From contig NZ_VDUZ01000007.1 in assembly GCF_008039615.1 (NCBI RefSeq), forward strand, positions 62,001 to 126,000: a stretch of 64,000 nucleotides of DNA, written 5' to 3'. The notes below the pieces were generated by a model. The model saw only the letters and a program-made list of their open reading frames with translations. It made no database searches and was not told the origin of the DNA. The stretch comes from Vineibacter terrae. Lineage in GTDB: Bacteria; Pseudomonadota; Alphaproteobacteria; Reyranellales; Reyranellaceae. Position numbers and translations under genes: made by a program. How positions within the stretch are numbered: the first letter of the stretch is position 1; each line of letters starts with the position of its first letter. Shown in pieces: positions 16,687-25,284 of the stretch.

Positions 16687-17750
16687 GAGAGCTTTCCGCT
16701 GACGATATCGAAGCGCTGGCCGTGGGTGCCTGGATCCTGGGCACGGGCGGCGGCGGCAGTCCGTATCACGGGCTTCTCAACATGCGCCGGCTCTACGACG
16801 AGGGGCTGCGCGTGACCCTGATGGACCCGCAGGCGCTGGCCGATGGCGACGACGTCGCCGTGGTGTCCTACATGGGCGCGCCGCTGGTGACCCAGGAGCG
16901 CCTCGTCGACAGCCGCATGACGGCGCGCTCGGTCGAGGTGATGGAGGAGTATATCGGCCGCAAGTTCAGGGCGGTGATGGCGATCGAGATCGGCGGCGGC
17001 AACGCGATGCAGCCGCTGATGGCCGCGGCGCACCTGAAGATCCCGGTGGTCGACGCCGACGCCATGGGCCGGGCCTATCCGGAAGCGCAGATGACCACCT
17101 TCGCGGTCGGTGATCTCGCGCCGGCACCGCTCACGTCGATCGACCCGCGCGGCAACGAGGTGATCGTCTCGCGCGCCGCGACCTGGAAATGGATGGAGCG
17201 CACCAGCCGCAAGGTGTGCACCGAGTTTGGCTCCATCGCTGCCACCTGCAAGGCGCCGCGCACCGGCGCGGAGGTCAAGCGCTGGGGCATTCCCTACACC
17301 ACGACCAAGGCCATCAACCTGGGCAAGGCGGTGATGGACGCCAACCGCCGCCACGAAGATCCGATCGCGGCGATCCTCAAGGCCGAACGCGGCAAGCGGT
17401 TGCTGGCCGGCAAGGTCGTCGAGGTCGAGCGGCGCACCACGGAAGGATTCCTGCGCGGCCGTGCCGTGCTGGAGAGCGACGGGCGCGAGACGATCGTGCT
17501 GGATTTCCAGAACGAATGGACGGTGGCCTGGCACGACGGCCGGCCGCTGGCGTCGACGCCGGAGCTGATCTGCGTGCTGGACAGCGACAGCGGCGAGGCG
17601 ATCGGCACCGAGATGGTGCGCTACGGACAACGCGTCACCGTGATCGTGCTGCCGTCGCCGGAGATCTTCCTCACGCCGCGCGGCCTGCAGAACGTAGGGC
17701 CGCGCGCGTTCGGCCATGACATCGACTTCCGCTCGGTATTTTCATCGTGA
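16683..17750 (+). CDS. DUF917-family protein (S-methyl thiohydantoin desulfurase-like)
   Basis: 355 residues covering a whole DUF917 domain: N-terminal AVGAWILGTGGGGSPYHG, then EIGGGNAMQPLMAAA, VVDADAMGRAYPEAQM and a C-terminal PEIFLTPRGLQNVGPRAFG. DUF917 includes an S-methyl thiohydantoin desulfurase but most members are uncharacterised; many are encoded next to HyuA-type hydantoinase subunits, as here. Both ends overlap the neighbours by 4 bp, so it is translationally coupled to the regulator and the HyuA-like gene. A role in processing a hydantoin-like or lactam ring is inferred from the family and the neighbourhood. Confidence 0.9.
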   Translation: MRELSADDIEALAVGAWILGTGGGGSPYHGLLNMRRLYDEGLRVTLMDPQALADGDDVAVVSYMGAPLVTQERLVDSRMTARSVEVMEEYIGRKFRAVMAIEIGGGNAMQPLMAAAHLKIPVVDADAMGRAYPEAQMTTFAVGDLAPAPLTSIDPRGNEVIVSRAATWKWMERTSRKVCTEFGSIAATCKAPRTGAEVKRWGIPYTTTKAINLGKAVMDANRRHEDPIAAILKAERGKRLLAGKVVEVERRTTEGFLRGRAVLESDGRETIVLDFQNEWTVAWHDGRPLASTPELICVLDSDSGEAIGTEMVRYGQRVTVIVLPSPEIFLTPRGLQNVGPRAFGHDIDFRSVFSS

Positions 17751-19327
17751 AACGCATCGGTATCGACGTCGGCGGCACCAACACGGATGCCGTCCTGATC
17801 AATGACGGCCGTGTCGACGGCGCCGTCAAGGCATCGACCACCGCCGATGTGACCGGCGGCATCCTCGCCGCGATGCGTGCCTTGCGCGCGCAGTCGGGTG
17901 ACGGGGCCGACGTCGACGCCGTGCTGGTCGGCACGACTCACTTCATCAACGCGGTGATCCAGCGCAAGCAGCTGCACAAGGTCGCCGCCATCCGGATCGG
18001 CGCGCCGGCCACGACGGCGTTGCCGCCGTTCTGCGACTGGCCCCGCGACCTGGCGCACCTCGTGGACGGCGGCATCTGGATGATCGAGGGCGGCCACGAC
18101 TACGATGGCCGCCGGTTCATGCCGCTTAACGTCACGCAGGTGCGCGAGGCGGCGCGCGAGATCAGGCGGCGCGGGCTGGCCTATGCGGCGGTCACGGCCA
18201 TGTTCTCGCCGCTCGATCCCTCGGACGAGGATGCGGTGGCGGCGATCCTCCAGGAGGAGGTGCCGGGGATCTCGGTCACCTGCTCGCACATGCTGGGCGG
18301 CATCGGCGTGCTGGAACGGGAGAACGCGGCGCTGCTGAACGCGGCGCTGATCGCACTTGCCCGCGATACCGTCAAGGGCTTCGAGGAGGCGATGCGCAGC
18401 AGCGGCATCGATGCGCCGCTCTTCATCACGCAGAACGACGGCACGGTGGCTGCCGCGGCGCACGCCGTCGCGCTGCCGGTCTACAGCTTCGCCTCGGGGC
18501 CGACCAACTCGATGCGCGGCGGCGCATACCTGTCGTCGCTGCAGGAGGCGGTGGTGGCCGATGTCGGCGGCACCACCACCGATTTCGGTCATCTGCAGAA
18601 CGGCTTCCCGCGCCAGGCCAACACGGTCGTGCATATCGGCGGCGTGCGCACGCTGTTTCGCATGCCCGACCTGATCTCGATCGGGCTTGGCGGCGGCAGC
18701 CTGGTCGATACCGAAAAGATGACCATCGGGCCGCAGAGCGTCGGCTTCCGGCTGACCCAGGAAGCCCTGGTGTTCGGCGGCACGCAGCTCACGGGCACCG
18801 ATATCGCCGTGGCTGCCGGCTTGCTCGACATCGGCGAGCGGCAGCGGGTTGCACATCTGCCGGCGGCCCTGATCAAGGGCGCGCTGAGGCGCGCCCAGGC
18901 CATGGTCGAAGAGCATGTCGATCGCATCAAGACGGCGGCCGGTGGCGTGACCCTGCTGGCGGTCGGCGGCGGCGCGTTCCTCATCCCCGATCGCCTCGAG
19001 GGCGTGGATCGCGTCATCCGCACGGAGCATGGCGGCTGCGCCAATGCCGTGGGTGCGGCCATTGCGCAGGTCAGCGGTGACGTTGACCAGGTCTTCCAGG
19101 ACCTGTCGCGGACCGAGGCTGTTGCCAAGGCCCGCGCGCTGGCCGATGAACGCGCCGTGGAGGCGGGGGCCGATGCCAGCACGCTTTCGCTGGTCGAGGC
19201 CGAGGACATCCCGATCGCCTACCTTCCCGGCAACGCGCTGCGCGTGCGCGTGAAGGTCGTCGGTGACATCAATTCCAGGCAAGGGAGCACGCCAAATGCC
19301 CGTGACGTTCGTCATCAGCACGCTTAA
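17747..19327 (+). CDS. Hydantoinase A/oxoprolinase-family ATPase (HyuA-like)
   Basis: 526 residues of the hydantoinase A/5-oxoprolinase family. The N-terminal Hydant_A_N domain opens with RIGIDVGGTNTDAVLI, the phosphate-binding loop of the ASKHA fold; the central hydantoinase_A domain includes SGPTNSMRGGAYLS and VVADVGGTTTDFGHLQNG. It is shorter than HyuA of the classical HyuAB pair (about 700) and no HyuB partner is nearby; DUF917 is the coupled partner instead. Known relatives use ATP to open hydantoin or oxoproline rings. It overlaps DUF917 by 4 bp and the next gene by 32 bp. Confidence 0.9.
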   Translation: MKRIGIDVGGTNTDAVLINDGRVDGAVKASTTADVTGGILAAMRALRAQSGDGADVDAVLVGTTHFINAVIQRKQLHKVAAIRIGAPATTALPPFCDWPRDLAHLVDGGIWMIEGGHDYDGRRFMPLNVTQVREAAREIRRRGLAYAAVTAMFSPLDPSDEDAVAAILQEEVPGISVTCSHMLGGIGVLERENAALLNAALIALARDTVKGFEEAMRSSGIDAPLFITQNDGTVAAAAHAVALPVYSFASGPTNSMRGGAYLSSLQEAVVADVGGTTTDFGHLQNGFPRQANTVVHIGGVRTLFRMPDLISIGLGGGSLVDTEKMTIGPQSVGFRLTQEALVFGGTQLTGTDIAVAAGLLDIGERQRVAHLPAALIKGALRRAQAMVEEHVDRIKTAAGGVTLLAVGGGAFLIPDRLEGVDRVIRTEHGGCANAVGAAIAQVSGDVDQVFQDLSRTEAVAKARALADERAVEAGADASTLSLVEAEDIPIAYLPGNALRVRVKVVGDINSRQGSTPNARDVRHQHA

Positions 19328-19616
19328 GCCGGGCGTCGACCCGGCCGACTATGAGCGCTGGGTGCGTGAGCGCGACTACGCGTACACGCGCAGCAATCCG
19401 AATTTCATAAGCTACGTCGTGCATCGCATTGATGCGCCGGTCGAAGGCGTCCCGAATGCCGGCTGGCGCTACGTCGAGCGCATCGAGGTGAAGGACGCCG
19501 AGCAGCATCGCAAGGACCTCGCCTCGCCCGAGGGCAAGGCCCTGCTCGATGAGCTCTACGGACAGTTCCTGGACCGCACCAAGAACGTCTATATCCGGAC
19601 CAACGTGGTCGACTAG
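19296..19616 (+). CDS. Small dimeric alpha/beta-barrel protein, HapK/RedY-like
   Basis: 106 residues, start ATG 19296 after AAGGGAG. The pattern (VTFVISTLKPGVDPADYERWVRERDY, then GWRYVERIEVKD and a C-terminal FLDRTKNVYIR) suits a ferredoxin-like dimeric barrel and looks most like the REDY/HapK family, named after prodigiosin-like pathway proteins of unknown activity. Such proteins also occur beside oxygenases. The long 32-bp overlap with the HyuA-like gene argues for coupled expression. I am fairly sure of the fold but not of the family name. Confidence 0.65.
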   Translation: MPVTFVISTLKPGVDPADYERWVRERDYAYTRSNPNFISYVVHRIDAPVEGVPNAGWRYVERIEVKDAEQHRKDLASPEGKALLDELYGQFLDRTKNVYIRTNVVD

Positions 19617-19622
19617 AACGTC

Positions 19623-19649
19623 CCTTCTCTCCGCTGCGCGGAGAGAAGG
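19623..19649 (+). terminator. 12-bp stem-loop inside the operon
   Basis: CCTTCTCTCCGC (19623-19634), a TGC loop and the exact complement at 19638-19649 form a strong hairpin in the 70-bp gap between the HapK-like and LLM genes. No U-tract follows, so it is more likely an mRNA-stabilising or attenuating structure than a full terminator. The same pyrimidine/purine palindrome style recurs at 55.7 kb, so a dispersed repeat is possible. Confidence 0.5.
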
Positions 19650-19686
19650 TTGGAAGCAGCACTTCACTCCACCCGGGATCCGTATC

Positions 19687-20721
19687 ATGACCATCGAGCT
19701 GCTCGTTCTCGGCGATTCCTCGATCAACCGCATGGTCGAGAGCGTCAAGCTCGCCGAGGCCAACGGCTTCGACAAGGTCTGGCTTGCAGACGAGCGCTTC
19801 TACCGCGAGGTCTATTCCTGCCTCTCGATCTTCGCCGTCAACACCTCGCGCGTGAAGCTCGGCCCCTGTGTCACCGATCCATTCGCGCGGCACCCGGCGC
19901 TCACCGCCATGGCGATCGCGACCCTGGATGAGATTTCCGGCCAGCGCGCCATTCTCGGCCTCGGGGCCGGCATCTCCGGCTTCGGCGAGCTGGGCATCGT
20001 CCACAACAAGCCGCCGCGCGCGATCCGCGAGTCGATCGCGCTGATCCGGGAGCTGCTCAAGGGCGGCCAGGTCGATTTCCAGGGCGAGGTCATCAAGTTC
20101 AACGACGGCCATCTGAGCTTCAAGCCGGTGCGGTCCGACATCCCGATCCATGTCGCCAGCAACGGCCCCCTGGGGCAGCGTGCGGCAGGGGCCGTCGCGG
20201 ATGCGCTCATCATGGAGGCTTGCGGCTCGGTGGCTGAGGTGCAGGCGCTGAAGGCCGAGATCGTGCGCGGGGCGCAGAAAGCCGGGCGTGATCCGGCCGA
20301 GGTCAAGCTGGTCGCGCGCCTGAACGCCTGCGTCGACAACGACGGCCGCGCCGCCCGCGATGTCGTGCGGCCCGGTGTCGCCCGCCTGCTGGGCCGCGGC
20401 TCGCTGAAGCTGGCCACTGCCGAAGCGGAGGGCCTGACGCTGCCGGCCGACGCCGTCGCCTCGGTGGGACCGGCGCCCTACGCCGAGGGCGTGAAGCCCT
20501 ATCTGAAGCTCCTGCCGCTGGTCTCCGATCGTCATGTCGACGCCTTCACACTGGCAGGCACCGCCGATGAGATCACCGAGCACGTGATTGCGTTGCGCAA
20601 GGCGGGTATCGATTCGATCATCATCCGGCCACTGGCCAGCCCGGGCTGCTCGATCGACGATACGATCAGGATCTTCGGAACCCGTATCTGGCCAGCGGTG
20701 GAGGCTGCGACCCCGGCATGA
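19687..20721 (+). CDS. LLM-class flavin-dependent oxidoreductase
   Basis: 344 residues of the luciferase-like monooxygenase/F420-dependent reductase (LLM) superfamily, a TIM-barrel enzyme using FMNH2 or F420H2. Visible features: an initial strand with MVESVKLAEANGFDKVWLADERF, the mid-barrel LGLGAGISGFGELGI, and DIPIHVASNGPLGQRAAGAVADALI. Members hydroxylate or open rings and oxidise aldehydes. ATG 19687 has only a weak RBS; the frame upstream is non-coding. The stop overlaps the next gene's ATG by 4 bp, so it belongs to the same operon as the molybdenum hydroxylase. Confidence 0.88.
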   Translation: MTIELLVLGDSSINRMVESVKLAEANGFDKVWLADERFYREVYSCLSIFAVNTSRVKLGPCVTDPFARHPALTAMAIATLDEISGQRAILGLGAGISGFGELGIVHNKPPRAIRESIALIRELLKGGQVDFQGEVIKFNDGHLSFKPVRSDIPIHVASNGPLGQRAAGAVADALIMEACGSVAEVQALKAEIVRGAQKAGRDPAEVKLVARLNACVDNDGRAARDVVRPGVARLLGRGSLKLATAEAEGLTLPADAVASVGPAPYAEGVKPYLKLLPLVSDRHVDAFTLAGTADEITEHVIALRKAGIDSIIIRPLASPGCSIDDTIRIFGTRIWPAVEAATPA

Positions 20722-21590
20722 GCTTCCAGGTGCACCATCCGCAGTCCGTCGCCGACGCGATCGCGCTGTCGCAGCAATTCGGCGATGCAGGGCGCTTCAT
20801 CGCCGGCGGCACGGATCTGGTCATCCAGATCAACCGCAAGCGGCAGACGCCGGCGCACCTGATCGATCTCAATCGCCTGGACGAGCTGGCCGGGATTGCG
20901 CAGACGCCGGATGGCTTCGCGATCGGCGCGCTCGCGACGCACAAGGCGGTCGAGCGGCATCCGCCGTTCCAGGACGCATTGCGTGGCCTGGTGGAAGCCG
21001 CGCGCGTGGTCGGTGGGCATCAGGTCCGCAACATCGCGACCGTCGGCGGCAACATCGCCAACGCATCGCCGGCCGCCGATGTCGTCGTGCCGCTGCTGGC
21101 GCTGGACGCCCGTGTATCGCTGGTCGGTCCGCGCGGGGCGCGCACATTGGCGCTGGGCGATTTTCTGCTCGGGCCCGGGCGCACGGCGCGCGAAGCCGGC
21201 GAGCTGATCGATTGCATTCACATTGCACGGCTGCCGCAACGCAGCGCCACGGCGTTCCTCAAGGCTGGCCGCCGCAAGGCGATGGAGATCTCCGTGGTCT
21301 GTGTCGCGGCACGCCTCACGCTCGATGACGAAGGGCGCTGTGCGGCTGCTTCCCTCGCTCTGGGCGCCGTCGGCGCGACCGCCATGCGGGCCGGAGAGGC
21401 GGAGAAGGCCTTGGTCGGCCGCGTTCCGGACGACGCCGCGTTGCGCGACGCCGCGCAGGCGGCGGCGGCCGCCTGCAACCCGATCAGCGACGTGCGCGCC
21501 TCGGCACGCTACCGCCGCCTGCTGGTGGAGGCGCTGGTGCCGCGCGCGCTGCGGATCTGCGTCACGCGGATCCGGGAGGGGCGGACGTGA
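20718..21590 (+). CDS. Molybdenum hydroxylase FAD-binding subunit (CoxM/XdhB-like)
   Basis: 290 residues of the CO-dehydrogenase flavoprotein-like family. FAD-binding motifs are FIAGGTDLVIQI (P-loop like, near 30) and TVGGNIANASPAADVVVP (near 108), then the C-terminal CO_deh_flav_C domain. It transfers electrons from the Fe-S subunit to an acceptor. It is coupled to the LLM gene (4-bp overlap) and to the Fe-S subunit gene. The three subunits are ordered M-S-L as in cox operons. Confidence 0.93.
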   Translation: MSFQVHHPQSVADAIALSQQFGDAGRFIAGGTDLVIQINRKRQTPAHLIDLNRLDELAGIAQTPDGFAIGALATHKAVERHPPFQDALRGLVEAARVVGGHQVRNIATVGGNIANASPAADVVVPLLALDARVSLVGPRGARTLALGDFLLGPGRTAREAGELIDCIHIARLPQRSATAFLKAGRRKAMEISVVCVAARLTLDDEGRCAAASLALGAVGATAMRAGEAEKALVGRVPDDAALRDAAQAAAAACNPISDVRASARYRRLLVEALVPRALRICVTRIREGRT

Positions 21591-22090
21591 TGCGCAATCC
21601 CCTGACGCTGACGATCAATGGCGAGCAGCATGACCTGCTGATCGAGCCGCATTGGACGCTGCTGCACGTCCTGCGGGGCCAGATCGGCCTTGCCGGCAGC
21701 AAGGAGAACTGCCTGGAAGCCGAATGCGGCGTCTGCACCGTGCTGCTTGACGGCAAGGCCGTGAATTCCTGCATTCTGCTGGCGTCGCTGTGCGCCGGAC
21801 GCAGCATCGTCACCATCGAGGGCCTGGGCGACCCCGAGCATCTGCATCCGCTGCAGGCGGCATTTGTGAAGCACGGGGCCGTGCAGTGCGGCTACTGCAT
21901 CCCCGGCATGATCCTGACCGCCAAGTCGTATCTCGACGAGCACCCGGATCGCATGCCGTCCCGCGACGAGATCCGCGAGGCGATCTCCGGCACCCTCTGC
22001 CGCTGCACCGGCTACCAGAAGATCATCGACGCCATCGCTGCGGTGGCGGCCGAGCGCGCCGGGAAAGGGGCACAAGAAGATGCGCCCTAA
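21590..22090 (+). CDS. Molybdenum hydroxylase 2Fe-2S subunit (CoxS-like)
   Basis: 166 residues. The N-terminal plant-type cluster uses C41, C46, C49 and C61 (CLEAECGVC...NSC); the C-terminal helical cluster uses C100, C103, C137 and C139 (CGYC...CRC). This is the complete set for the small subunit of CO-dehydrogenase/xanthine-oxidase-type enzymes. The start is ATG 21590, with GGGAGGGGCGG nearby; GTG 21587 in frame is an alternative. It shares 11 bp with the large-subunit gene. Confidence 0.94.
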   Translation: MRNPLTLTINGEQHDLLIEPHWTLLHVLRGQIGLAGSKENCLEAECGVCTVLLDGKAVNSCILLASLCAGRSIVTIEGLGDPEHLHPLQAAFVKHGAVQCGYCIPGMILTAKSYLDEHPDRMPSRDEIREAISGTLCRCTGYQKIIDAIAAVAAERAGKGAQEDAP

Positions 22091-24350
22091 CCAGAACACG
22101 GTCGCCGGTCGGCGGCTGCCGCGCCTCGATGGCGCCGCCAAGGCGACCGGCCGCTACGTCTACGGCACGGATGTCACCTTGCCGGGAACGCTCTACGGCA
22201 AGGTGCTGCGCAGCGACATGCCGCATGCGCGCCTGACGCGGATTGATGTCAGCGCCGCCCGCGCCATGCGCGGCGTGCGCGCCGTCATCACCAGCGCCGA
22301 CGTGCCGCAAGTACGCTACGGCAATGCCGTCAAGGACCAGACGGTGTTCGCGACCGACACGGTGCGGTTCGTCGGGCATCCACTGGCGGCGGTGGCAGCC
22401 GACACGCTGGAGATCGCCGAGCAGGCGTTGAGCGCGATCGCGGTCGAGCTCGAGCCGCTGCCGCCGCTGTTCGATCCCGAGGCGGCGCTGGCACCCGACG
22501 CGCCGCTGCTGCATCCGGACTGGCAGGACTACGTCGCGCTGCCGGTGATCGCCCGCGAAGGCAATATCGCCGGTCGCTCCCGCATGCGGCACGGCGATGT
22601 CGAGGCTGCCTTCGCGCAGGCCCATCGCGTCTACGAGCACCGCTTCACCACGGCGCTGCAGCACGCCGGCTATACCGAGCCGCGGGCGGCATCGGCGGCG
22701 TGGGACAGCACCGGCGTGCTCACCGTGTGGTCGAACGGCCAATTGCCGTTCGAGGTGCAGGCCACGCTGGCTGACATCCTGGAATTGCCTGTTTCGCGCA
22801 TCCGCGTGGTGGTCCCCGGCATCGGCGGCGGCTTCGGCGGCAAGCTGCGGATCGGCGTCGAGCATTTCGCGGCGCTGCTGGCGCGCCAGTCCGGCCGTCC
22901 GGTGAAGATGATCACCACCAGCGAGGAAGAGCTGATCGCGGCGCATCCGCGCCAGGCCGCGATCATCACGGTGAAGACCGCGGTCAGCGCCGACGGTCGG
23001 ATCCTGGCCCGCCAGGGGCGTGTGGTCGTCGATTGCGGCGCCTGCTCGGGCTCGGGGCCGGGCACCGGCGCGGTCGCGCTGCAATGCCTGGTGGGTCCGT
23101 ACCGCACACCGAACCTGCTGATGGAGAGCCTCGCCGTCTACACCAACAAGGTGCCCAGCGGCTCGTTCCGTGCGCCGTCCGGTCCGATGGCGAACTTCGC
23201 CGTCGAATCGCAGATGGACATCATCGCGAAGGATCTCGGCATCGATCCGCTGGAGATCCGGTTGCGCAACATCGTGCGTGAAGGCGACCTCGGGCCGGCC
23301 GGCGAGGTCCTGAAGGATGTCAGCATCGAGGAATGCCTGCGCCGCGCCGCCGATGCCATCGGCTGGCATGACCGCGCCGCAGAGCCGGGCCGTGGCAAGG
23401 GTATCGCCTGCAGCTGGTGGATGACCACGGGCGGCTCGTCGGCCGTGTTCATCAAGCTCAACGGCGATGGGACCGTGGCCCTCACCAGCGGCGCCGTCGA
23501 GCTCGGCACCGGCGCCCTCACCGGCGCGGCGCAGATCCTGGCCGAGGAATTGTCGCTCGATCTCGAGGATGTGCGGGTCGCGACCGTCGACACGCTGCAT
23601 GTGCCCTACGACTATGGCGCGCAGGGCAGCCGTACCGCGTTTTCCGTCGGCAATGCCTGCCGGGCCGCGGCGGCCGATCTGCGGCAGCAGCTGTTCGCGC
23701 TGGTCGCGGCCCAGCATGGCGTGCCGGCCGAGGAGATGATGCTGCGCGACAAATGCGTGGTCGCGGGCGACAAGCGCATTCCCCTGGCCGACATTGCGCG
23801 CCAGCAATACACGGGCGGCGGGCTCGTCGCGCGCGGCACCGCGCTCAATCCGCCGCCGGCCTACGATCCCGCACGCGTGGAGAACCACCCGCTGCCGGTC
23901 TGGAACACGCCGAGCTTCCACGCGCACGCCGCCGATGTGAGCGTCGATACCGAGACCGGTGAGGTGACGATCAATCGCTACGTGGTGGCGCAGGACGTCG
24001 GCTATGCGATCAACCCGACCTACATCGAAGGCCAGATCGAGGGCGGCGTGAGCCAGGGCCTGGGCCAGGCCTTGTCGGAGGAGATCGTCTACCAGGACGG
24101 GCGCGTGCTGAACGCCAACCTCACCGACTACAAGATGCCGACGTCGCTGGACGTGCCGCCCATCGAATCGATCCTGGTCGAATGCCCGAGCGCCGCCGGC
24201 CCATACGGCGCCAAGGGTGTCGGCGAGCCGCCCTGCATCGAGCCGCCGGCCACCATCGCCAACGCCGTCGCCGCGGCGACCGGGTTGTGGATCACCTCGC
24301 TGCCGATCACGGCCGAGAAGATCCTGCTGCGCTTGAAGGGCGAGCCGTAG
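22080..24350 (+). CDS. Molybdenum hydroxylase catalytic subunit (CoxL/XdhA-like)
   Basis: 756 residues: Ald_Xan_dh_C type N-terminal domain (about 15-125) and the large molybdopterin-binding domain (about 135-750). Visible are GIGGGFGGK for cofactor contacts, SGSFRAPSGP in the substrate-binding loop, and the C-terminal catalytic Glu in AKGVGEPP. It lacks the AYRCSFR copper-cysteine loop of true CO dehydrogenases, so it should hydroxylate an organic substrate such as a purine, nicotinate or other N-heterocycle at a carbon next to N (known for this family; substrate inferred). Confidence 0.93.
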   Translation: MRPNQNTVAGRRLPRLDGAAKATGRYVYGTDVTLPGTLYGKVLRSDMPHARLTRIDVSAARAMRGVRAVITSADVPQVRYGNAVKDQTVFATDTVRFVGHPLAAVAADTLEIAEQALSAIAVELEPLPPLFDPEAALAPDAPLLHPDWQDYVALPVIAREGNIAGRSRMRHGDVEAAFAQAHRVYEHRFTTALQHAGYTEPRAASAAWDSTGVLTVWSNGQLPFEVQATLADILELPVSRIRVVVPGIGGGFGGKLRIGVEHFAALLARQSGRPVKMITTSEEELIAAHPRQAAIITVKTAVSADGRILARQGRVVVDCGACSGSGPGTGAVALQCLVGPYRTPNLLMESLAVYTNKVPSGSFRAPSGPMANFAVESQMDIIAKDLGIDPLEIRLRNIVREGDLGPAGEVLKDVSIEECLRRAADAIGWHDRAAEPGRGKGIACSWWMTTGGSSAVFIKLNGDGTVALTSGAVELGTGALTGAAQILAEELSLDLEDVRVATVDTLHVPYDYGAQGSRTAFSVGNACRAAAADLRQQLFALVAAQHGVPAEEMMLRDKCVVAGDKRIPLADIARQQYTGGGLVARGTALNPPPAYDPARVENHPLPVWNTPSFHAHAADVSVDTETGEVTINRYVVAQDVGYAINPTYIEGQIEGGVSQGLGQALSEEIVYQDGRVLNANLTDYKMPTSLDVPPIESILVECPSAAGPYGAKGVGEPPCIEPPATIANAVAAATGLWITSLPITAEKILLRLKGEP

Positions 24351-24353
24351 CGC

Positions 24354-25220
24354 CTACCGGCCTGCGGTCGCCATCGGCAGCGACGGATCCGTCGCCCACT
24401 CCTGCAGCGAGTTGTCGTACACCGTCACGTCACGGTGTCCCAGCACGGCCTTCAGCGCGAAGGCATCGCCGGTGGCGGCGATGCCGCCGCCACAATAGGC
24501 GACGACCCGCCTGCCGTCGCGCGCGTCGACAGTCTCGAAGATCTTGGCGAGCTCGGCAGGCGACTTGAAGGTATTGTCCGGATTGAACAGCCCGGCCGCC
24601 GGCACGTTGAGGCTGCCGGCAATGTGGCCTGGCCTGCCGTAATGGACGGGGCTGCTGCCGTCATGCTGTTCCGGCCGCAGGCAATTGACGACCACGGCGT
24701 TGTTGTCGTCCAGGGCTGCAAGCACGCCCTGCTTGTCGACAAAGGCCTCCGCCCGCGGCCGCGCCGTCAGCGCCGCCGGCGGATAGGTGCGTGCCGCCTT
24801 TTCCAAGGGGCGTCCCTCCGCCATCCACTTCTTCAGGCCACCATCGAGGACGGCGGCACGGTCGAAGCCGATCGACCAGAGCAGCCACCAGACGCGCGTT
24901 GCCCACCAGATGTCGCCGTCGCAGTACAGCACCACGTCGCTGTCGTCGCCGATGCCCTTGTCGGCAAAAGCACGGGCCAGCGTGTCGGGCCGCGGCGCGG
25001 TGAAACGCAGCTTGCTGGCCGGATCGGAAAGGTCGGCCTGCAGGTCCAGCAGCACGGCACCGGGAATGTGGCCGCGCTCATCGTAGAGCCGACGGCCGGT
25101 CTCGATCGTGAAGCCACCCTCCGGCCGCGGCCGCAGGAAGGTCGTGCAATCGAAGACGAGCGGAGCCGCCGGGCTGCTCAGCCGCGCTGAAAGGTCAGCC
25201 GTTGAAATCAGGACATCCAC
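24354..25220 (-). CDS. Rhodanese/3-mercaptopyruvate sulfurtransferase-like, two domains
   Basis: 288 residues with two rhodanese domains. The N-terminal domain (about 5-135: LVFDCTTFLRP, DERGHIPGAVLLDL) is non-catalytic; the C-terminal one carries the active-site Cys in VVAYCGGGIAAT, a Gly-rich version of the usual CGSG loop. These enzymes move sulfane sulfur from thiosulfate or 3-mercaptopyruvate to thiophiles. I prefer GTG 25220 as start because GGAGGTGATC, a perfect Shine-Dalgarno match, lies just before it; ATG 25235 in frame is the alternative. It is convergent with the operon's last gene, 3 bp apart, and preceded by a long structured leader. Confidence 0.88.
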   Translation of the reverse strand: MDVLISTADLSARLSSPAAPLVFDCTTFLRPRPEGGFTIETGRRLYDERGHIPGAVLLDLQADLSDPASKLRFTAPRPDTLARAFADKGIGDDSDVVLYCDGDIWWATRVWWLLWSIGFDRAAVLDGGLKKWMAEGRPLEKAARTYPPAALTARPRAEAFVDKQGVLAALDDNNAVVVNCLRPEQHDGSSPVHYGRPGHIAGSLNVPAAGLFNPDNTFKSPAELAKIFETVDARDGRRVVAYCGGGIAATGDAFALKAVLGHRDVTVYDNSLQEWATDPSLPMATAGR

Positions 25221-25284
25221 GATCACCTCCGCCATGGCCGGCGGCGAGAATGGATCATGATGGGGGAAGGGCTCAAGGCCATCG

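Noticed and set aside
22080-24350. Aerobic CO dehydrogenase
   Set aside because: Subunit order resembles coxMSL, but the large subunit lacks the AYRCSFR copper-cysteine loop; an organic substrate is more likely.
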